This document shows positions 57,437 to 64,000 of a stretch of 64,000 nucleotides of DNA, one piece after another. This stretch comes from Akebia trifoliata (lineage: Eukaryota; Streptophyta; Magnoliopsida; Ranunculales; Lardizabalaceae): NCBI GenBank assembly GCA_017979445.1, contig CM030704.1, forward strand, positions 9,531,658-9,595,657, given 5' to 3'. Numbering within the stretch: position 1 is the stretch's first letter; each line of letters opens with the position of its first letter. The position numbers and the translations under genes were made by a program. The notes beneath the pieces were generated by a model. The model was given only the letters and a program-made list of their open reading frames with translations, was not told the DNA's origin and made no database searches.

Positions 57437-58622
57437 GTTGGGAGACACCACACCGAGGCCCCACCCTTCACATTTTCTCACTTTTTACCATCTTAGAAGT
57501 CACAAAGTTACAGAGGGAATCAAACCACCATCTCGAAGAGGAAAATGTTGAAAGATCAAAGTCAAAACCATCATCAAAAGAGATTAACTAAGGCAACATC
57601 AACAATGGAATGAGAAGTGATCAAACCACCATCGAAGGAAACTGAAGATCGTAGGTAGAGACCGATCCTGCTAGTAGAAGGGGTCCGCCAAGCCACCAAT
57701 AATAAGGAATAAGGCACTTCGGATTAATCCTACAATCATAGGATATTTTTCATCTCAATGAGTGGAAGGCCAAAAATCTTTCTATAATCATTGTCATCAT
57801 CAACACCAAGACTCAAGGCACAGCTCAAGGATTGGAAGACCTAAAAAGCCCTCCACAAACCCTATACGTTCTTCAAATTCTCGTGGGAACAAGTCCCCCA
57901 TGTAAATCTGCCCTTGGCGTCAAGATTGCATGAGAAACATTATTTTAGTAGATTTCTCCATGATAATCCAAATGATGATTCTCCCATTCTCTTATTCCTT
58001 GATTGGTAAGATGGGAGTAGGGGACACCACTATACATTAACATAAGAGAGGGGACAAAGACCTTCTGGATTTAAAATCCATTTAATTCATTTAATAAAGA
58101 TGGATAATTGCTTAAGATAATGAGTATAGATCCAATGGATCAAAATAAAATGATTCCTTGATCTTCAATGACTTGCAAAATCAAGAACAATAAAGGAAAT
58201 ATTACCCCAAACACCTTGCAGGACAACAAAATAGATGGGAACTTGAAAGCTTGTATTAGGGAGGGGCGGTTTTCATATTTATTTTTTAAGAAAGAACGAA
58301 ACCGCCGCGTTGTCAATTATATTTATCGGGATCTTGGAGTGCATGAGGAAATAGACATCATTCTTCCATGTTCGACCCATCATGGTAGTCGGAGAAATAT
58401 TAAGAGTCACTTCTCAATCATGAAGATCACACCCACGTACTTTGATTGCTTTACTTTTAATTTGCACCGTCAAATATTTAGATAATTCATATCAACCCAC
58501 TCATATTAAAATTCATTGCATATGTGGATCACCCAAGGATATTTTTTTAAGTAATAATCTTATTTTAAAAGAAGAAAGTGAGTTATCCCACCGTTTCTTA
58601 TAAAAAAGATAATGTTCCGACA
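57437..58622 (-). mobile_element. possible 3' LTR of a Ty1/copia element
   Basis: The right border is inferred from TTCCGACA (58615-58622), which on the minus strand reads TGTCGGAA and directly follows a polypurine-like stretch. A possible left border is TGTTGGGAG at 57437, which would give about 1.2 kb; this end is a guess. No other copy is available in the window to confirm it. Confidence 0.3.
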
Positions 58623-58638
58623 ATGTCCCACTTGGTCC
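58623..58638 (-). promoter_or_regulatory. polypurine tract of the Ty1/copia element
   Basis: The minus strand reads GGACCAAGTGGGACAT, the familiar 'AAGTGGGA' tract preceding copia 3' LTRs in plants. Confidence 0.5.
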
Positions 58639-59288
58639 ATATGTGCAATCTTAAACTCTTTAAAAATGACACAAAAGTGGAAAACTTTTGAAAGCGAGTT
58701 GCCACTCTTTATTTTGGAAAATCATTATCTAAATAATTTGGGTATCTTAATATACACTTAGTTCCAAAAAGAAAACCAACAACGGATCATGGGTGTTTTG
58801 GTGTTCTTATATGTTCTTGACAACAAGACAAATCCATAGTCTCAATGCTAGCATTTTCTCTAAACTTAAAAGTCTGTCTTTATACGTTCTTTTATTGACG
58901 TGATATATACATGTTAATGCACACATATCATGCAATCTAATGATGTATTCTCAAACTCGTCGTGCTTTGTACTCATAGTACGCTATCCTCCCACATTACA
59001 ACAAACTCTCTTGTGAAAAACTATCACTTACCTTCCTATTAGAATGAAGGGTTACCAATGTGTTGCCTAGACACATCTAACCCAACCATAGCTCATGAAA
59101 ACTAACTTGTATTCCTAGGATAAACTTTAATCTTATAGCATATGCACAAAATTAGATATTTAATGAGCAATAGTATAAGAATTATAAAACTTAATTGCTA
59201 GCAATTAAATCCAAGAGTAATTCAAAAACATCGATTAAGACAATGGGATAACAACTAATCAGATAACACAGTCCAAAGACTCAATTAA
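58639..59288 (-). other. 3' untranslated region of the Ty1/copia element
   Basis: About 650 bp between the RNase H stop and the polypurine tract. No gene. Confidence 0.5.
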
Positions 59289-59440
59289 TTATCCTATGCG
59301 ACTCACATGCTCCTTGAAAATTTTCGACGGAAGACACTTTGTAAAAGGATTTGCGATCACCAAACTAGTGTCCAAATAAGAGATCTCAATGATTTTCTTT
59401 CTAACCTTTTCAATGCAAGAAAATACTTTATTTTTATATG
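59289..59440 (-). pseudogene. pol: Ty1/copia RNase H, C-terminal end
   Basis: The minus frame reads KVRKKIIEISYLDTSLVIAN, then PFTKCLPSKIFKEHVSRIG before TAA (59289-59291). This is the conserved 'ADP.TK.L....F..H...+G' end of copia polyproteins. It is cut at 59440 by the LTR of element D. The rest of the copia element would continue beyond the D insertion, outside the window. Confidence 0.85.
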
Positions 59441-61693
59441 TGTAGACACCTCGATTTGAACGGGCCCTCACTTGAAAGGGCCCAAAAACAGTAATGTTTC
59501 AATAAATTCGACCAACGGGCCTCAATGGCCCGAATCATCGAAAAATGATATTTTCGCCGAAACCCAAGCCACTAACACCTCTCAATGGGTTAGTAGGTCC
59601 ACCAAAAGGGTTCGGCACACTCCCATCTACCCCGCTCCATGCAAAATACCGATTTTCCAACAAAAGGGGCCAACAGGCCCCTAGGGCCCAAAACATCAAA
59701 AGTGGTAACTTCGGTTAAATCAATGCTCCTAAGACCACCCCGTGGTCTCGAGGACCCACAAGAACGGTTGTGACCCATCCTACAGCTGTTCAACATCATC
59801 GCCCCACGCTTACATACAAAAATCGATAAATTTCCCAACGGGCCCAAAAGCCCGATTCGCCAACACGTGGCATTTTGATTAAATCAATGATTTCAAAAAA
59901 ATCAAAAAAATAAAAATATGAGACTTGGGATGCCTACCCTTCACCCAACATTCACCGTTCCATCTCCAAATCCGCAAACACCTTAAACCCACTCAAGGCC
60001 CACAAACAATTAACTCTTTTTAAAAAATTTTCACCTTACCCCTAAGCTAAAAATCAATCCTACATCATCTAAACCCTAAAACCAACCTACCTTATCAAAA
60101 TCCAATCCAAAATGAACCTTATTCAATCCAAAACAACCCACAACCCTTCTAAACCCAAGCCCAATACATTAAAAGCCCATAAACCACTATCCATACTCAA
60201 TTCACTATCCAACCCATAACCTCAACCCATTACCCACATCAACCAATCAACCCCTTAACATAAAAAAATGACACTTGTCATCACCACCCTTCACCTCCCT
60301 CATCTAATCACCCACTCCCATCACCATTCTCTAAACAACTCATCTAACCCATCTCACCTCTCTCCAAAATCACCTCAACCCATACCCTACCCTAACCTAA
60401 CCTATTCCCATCCTCTAACATCATCAACCACCCACACCTCCACCCATACCCTAGTCCATCACCATCATCTAACATCATCAACCACCCACATCACCACCCA
60501 CACCTCTACCCATCATCTTCCTTAAAACACTCCAATAAAATCAACTCAACCCATACTTCATTCATCATCAATCAATTAACCCATTTCTTTCTCTCTAATC
60601 AAACAACCCCCATCAACCAATCAATCAATCTCATTCCTCACCCTCTCATCATGATTGTCACATGGCATCATCTCCTTTCTCCTCCCAAAACCAACTTAAC
60701 AATCTCTTACACAACCCATCCTCCTAAATCTACACACCTCACCTCATCAACCAACCTAACACTCATTCTCTAAACCACCCCCTTACACCCCCACTCCACC
60801 ACCAATCATCACTCATGTCAACCCATCAAACACTCTACCCAAATGGATTTGGGTAGGATCCAACCCATTTGGATCTAAATCTCACCCATTTTCACTCATT
60901 ATACATTTACCCTCCATTTCACCTTAAATTTCACACCTTTCACTCCTAAATCCTATGTCATTACCTCTTCTCTCACATTTTAACCTCATTATACCCCCAA
61001 ATCCCCTCCAAACACCTATAAATACCTCCCCTCTCATCCCAAAAATGGTTACCAAGTCTCCCTAAAAAAATCTACTCACCTCTCTTCTACTCTATTACTC
61101 TTTCATACCACCTCCTAAAAAGAAACTTCACTAAGAACTCAAGAGAATTTAAGAAAAGAAGAAGAAGAAGAAGAAGAAAAGAAGATCAAGTGTACAAGGT
61201 GGGTTTGAAGCACACCTCCCCTCTCTCTCTCTCTAACTTCTACTATTCCCTCTTTTAACACCCCTTCTTCTATTTTATTTTACCCCTTTTTGTTGATTGG
61301 ACCCCAAGGCTAAAGTTCTTAAGGGTCATTTCCATTAATGAAATGACCTTATGATCAAGCCAAAATTAAATCCCTACTTAGGGAATAAATGCACCCACGT
61401 GGCACATTTTCACTTTCTTTAAAAAAATCAAAATGACCGAGTTCTTTGAGGTTACCGCCACGTGGCGGGGAGAAAATGGTGCCTAACACCTTCCCTTTTC
61501 TCCAATCGAACCGCTTACCCGAATCTCAAGGTTTGATTACCCTTATTCATCGTGAGTCACTGAAAATGCCAAAAATGCCATTTTTGAAAAATGTACCTCG
61601 GGTGACCATTCACACCCACTTCCAATTTGAATGGTGGCGACTCCAATATTTAGTAGTTGTGACCGTCCTAACGACGAAAACCACGTAGCTACA
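59441..61693 (+). mobile_element. 5' LTR of Tat-type element D
   Basis: 2,253 bp, from TGTAGACACCTC to CACGTAGCTACA. Same family as the A LTRs (shared start, 'ggcccgttgg'-type subrepeats in inverse at 59500-59870, 'caacccatttgg' block), but diverged and on the + strand. It is followed by a PBS, so it is the 5' LTR. The flank on the left is atatg. It was inserted into the copia RNase H. Confidence 0.92.
61016..61024 (+). promoter_or_regulatory. TATA box of element D LTR
   Basis: CTATAAATA, at the place equivalent to 22914-22922 in the A2 LTR. Confidence 0.65.
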
Positions 61694-61695
61694 GC

Positions 61696-61715
61696 TGGCG
61701 ACTCCACTGAGGAGT
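61696..61715 (+). promoter_or_regulatory. primer binding site of element D
   Basis: TGGCGACTCCACTGAGGAGT, two bases after the LTR end. It differs from the A2 PBS at one position (A for G). Confidence 0.85.
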
Positions 61716-62873
61716 CATGGTTCATCCCTTGTGACAACTTGGTCATTTCAAAAAAAGAAAAAAAAAAGCATGGATTCGTGTTTACTAACATGATTTGTTT
61801 GTGGTTTCTTATGTTTCTTTTTTTTATTTTGTTTCAAGGTCCATTGTAATATTTACTTATTTGTTGTTACTTGTATGATGTACTTGTAAGGGGGTCGATG
61901 AAAAGAAATGGAAAAATGCACATGTGCACTTGCGAGCATAGCCCCACTTCCAAGCCACCTTACCCTCAATATACATAGCCCCGATGCTTAGTAGTTCTAC
62001 GGCTTGAGATCGTTATTTCAAGTGTCGGGAATGAACACATCAAACCCAGTCACCAACCAACGACGTGTGTATTTCGGTATGCATCGAGGTTTGAAGATCG
62101 GGTCGCTGTGAAGCCACCCATTAAACTCATGCATACGCCCGGCTAGATGAGCTAGGACACTAATTTTTGACGTCACATCGACCCCCAAAGCAATGTTGTA
62201 TGTGATTATTGTGGTCGGGCCTCGAAGCCCAAGATGTAAGCCCAAAAGTGGCAATTAGATCGTAGGTTTATTTTGTTGTTCTCTTTTATCTCCCCTTAGG
62301 TAAATGGGGAGGAATTCATGTCGCATCATGCTCAAAAACAAAACAAAAGTGAGCCAAAAAACCCAAAAACAATGAAGGAACATCGAAAACAGGGGCAAAA
62401 AGAAACAGTTCTGTGAAATTCCAGAAACTGGATTTCATTCTGGTCCGCTCCCATGACACGAATAGACTAAAATGTGTGTCATCCGTGTTGGGAACACGGT
62501 TGAAACAGAAAATGTCTCATCCGTGCCCAAGACATGGATAACAAAAGATAAATTACATCCGTGCCATTAACACGGACCAGAGTGAACTCGACGCTGCTGA
62601 ATGAACTCGACAGTCCATTTTTGAAGGGGCCCACTCACTATTGATCGAACGGTGACGGCACCCTTAAGAAAATCCTAAGTTCCGGGACAAATTGAGTAAA
62701 ATGGATTTTGGCAATCAATGTTTTCCAAAGCAAGAAAAAAATATAGATAAACAAAAGAAGTATAAAAATAAAAAAATAAAAACTAAATAAAAATAAAAAG
62801 AATGGAGGAGTTTGCGGGTTTGCCAACTTGAAACAATCTTGTGAGTCGGGTCTTCACTTGTACCCATCTAAAC
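61716..62873 (+). other. 5' leader of element D
   Basis: No gene seen. 62440-62590 contains three 'tccgtg...cacgga'-type dyads spaced by about 60 bp, similar to 36496-36612. Confidence 0.7.
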
Positions 62874-63352
62874 CAGATCCATTTCAAATTGGGTCCACGA
62901 CCCAGATCCATTTCAAACTGGGTCCACGACCCAGATCCATTCAAACTGGGTTCACAACCCAGATCCATTTCAAACTGGGTCCACGACCCAGATACATTCA
63001 AACTGGGTTCACAACCCAGATCCATTCAAACTGGGTCCACAACCCAGATCCGTTCAACTGGGTCCACGACCCAGATCCAACCCAACTAGATCCACGACCC
63101 AAATCCATTTCAAACTGGGTCCACGACCCAGATCTATTCAAACTGGGTTCGCAACCCAGATCCGTTCAATTGGGTCCACGACCCAGATCTGTTCAACTGG
63201 GTCCACGACCCAGATCCAAGCCAACTGGGTCCACGACTCAGAGCCATTTCAAACTGGGTCCACGACCCAGATCCATTCAAACTGGGTCCGCGACCCAAAT
63301 TCGTTTCGACTGGGTCTAAGACCCAGATCTATTACAAGCTGGATCCAGATCC
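62874..63352. repeat. ~28 bp minisatellite, about 17 units, in element D leader
   Basis: Units of 27-29 bp such as 'gatccatttcaaactggg', then 'tccacgaccca'. Length variants alternate between 'ccatttcaaac', 'ccattcaaac' and 'ccgttcaac', and between 'gtccacgac' and 'gttcacaac', suggesting higher-order duplication. It is absent from the A elements' leaders. Confidence 0.95.
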
Positions 63353-63719
63353 AATTTCGAACCAAGTTCACAATCTAACAAAGATAACAACCGATCATTC
63401 AACTAAAGTGGATTCAATAGTTTTCAAAATATATTAAAATATAAAATTAAAAAAAAAAAAAAAAAACAAAGGATTTCAGAAAGAACTAATTGCAGTCCTT
63501 GATCAAAGTCGGTGCCTAGAAAGATCTTACCCTGTTGATACGAGGGGGATAGACCACGTCTATCTAGGGAACAAGGTGATTTAAGAGTGCTATTGTGCGC
63601 CGCCTTTTCCTTGGAGATCCGCCTGGCCGACGATGATTTCATAGAACTGAATTGGAGGCTACCAAAAATATGAGTCATTCCAACTCGATTTACATCAGAA
63701 ATTATTTTTTCAAAATATT
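63353..63719 (+). other. element D leader, part shared with A2
   Basis: 63480-63640 resembles the A2 leader around 20480-20640 in inverse ('gatacgagggggatagac' / 'gtctatccccctcgtac'). An A-rich run lies at 63450-63467. No ORF1 homologue is visible before the tandem array. Confidence 0.6.
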
Positions 63720-64000
63720 TTTCCGACTCCGTGTCGATGCCAGCTCCACGCTAATAAAATTACTTTTTCAAAATATTTTTTCGACTCCGTGTCGATGCCA
63801 GCTCCGTGCCGAAGTAATTTCTTTTCAAAATGTTTTCCCGACTCCGTGTCGATGCCAGCTCCGTGCTGAGATAATTTCTTTTCAACTGTCTTACCGACTC
63901 CGTGTCGATGCCAGCTCCGTGCTGAAGTAAGTTCTTTTCAAAATGCTTTACCGACTTTGTGTCGATGCCAGCTCCGTGCTGAGGACATGTTTCACCGACT
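63720..64000. repeat. gag-proximal tandem array of element D, ~57 bp units
   Basis: Core 'gactccgtgtcgatgcc', then 'agctccgtgctga', at 63725, 63783, 63840, 63896, 63953 and 63997 (spacing 58, 57, 56, 57, 44). It is the inverse complement of the A1/A2 array, as expected for a + strand element, with a 5 bp longer unit. It runs off the window. Confidence 0.93.

Noticed and set aside
58168..58485. 105-codon + ORF at 58.2 kb
   Set aside because: It falls in the probable copia LTR and shows no conserved domain.
59441..59471. Copia RNase H frame extending past 59440
   Set aside because: The added codons come from the LTR of element D and are chance continuation.
62828..63319. 163-codon + frame in the minisatellite
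   Set aside because: It is only the 27-29 bp repeat read in frame; it has no domain and no conserved start.

Overview
This 64 kb window is repeat-dominated nuclear DNA of a flowering plant, most likely a eudicot. It is AT-rich and packed with several generations of LTR retrotransposons of the Ty3/gypsy Tat/Ogre type. It also holds a cluster of palindromic TIR elements in (TA)n tracts, and a few scraps of host genes with consensus GT-AG introns. I see no bacterial, plastid or mitochondrial signature, no rRNA or tRNA gene and no CRISPR array. The only host gene I can model across several exons is a heavy-metal-associated isoprenylated plant protein (HIPP)-like gene near 54.7-56.2 kb on the + strand.

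Layout. 1-13757 (element A1, minus strand): partial 3' LTR, polypurine tract, a 3 kb 3' region, then integrase, archaeal-type RNase H, Ty3 RNase H, RT, G-patch-like segment, protease and gag, a ~52 bp tandem array, and ORF1 (DUF7745-like). 13758-24358 (element A2, minus strand, same family): LTR fragment fused into protease/gag, a second tandem array, a second ORF1, long 5' UTR, PBS and a complete 5' LTR. Most coding breaks differ between A1 and A2, so they decayed separately. 25602-38900 (element B, plus strand, older): RNase H-integrase remnant, a 3' region of nearly 10 kb carrying protein-like sequence on the OPPOSITE strand, then polypurine tract and 3' LTR. The antisense block holds a coiled-coil segment, a DUF7745-like segment and a plant-mobile-domain-like multi-exon remnant. 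A solo LTR of another family (29440-31040) and a MITE (35200-35427) have landed in it.

39180-40374 is a TIR element that has captured a piece of a phospholipase A I (patatin-type, LRR-containing) gene. 41.5-49.8 kb holds about 18 copies of a palindromic TIR element family, mostly sitting in (TA)n. One copy is split by a solo LTR with a perfect 5 bp target duplication (49814-51354). 52397-54259 is another LTR of the element B family. 54.7-56.2 kb is the HIPP-like gene. 58.6-59.4 kb is the 3' end of a Ty1/copia element on the minus strand. It is cut by 59441-64000, the 5' LTR, PBS and 5' UTR of another Tat-type element (D, plus strand) with a ~28 bp minisatellite and the same gag-proximal tandem array.

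The most noteworthy points are: homologous antisense reading frames downstream of pol in two elements; a near copy of the PBS inside the U5 end of every LTR family; an in-frame UAG shared by both ORF1 copies followed by ~79 open codons; the gene-capturing TIR element; and the palindromic TIR cluster. No alignments or searches were run; all homology statements come from reading the sequence.
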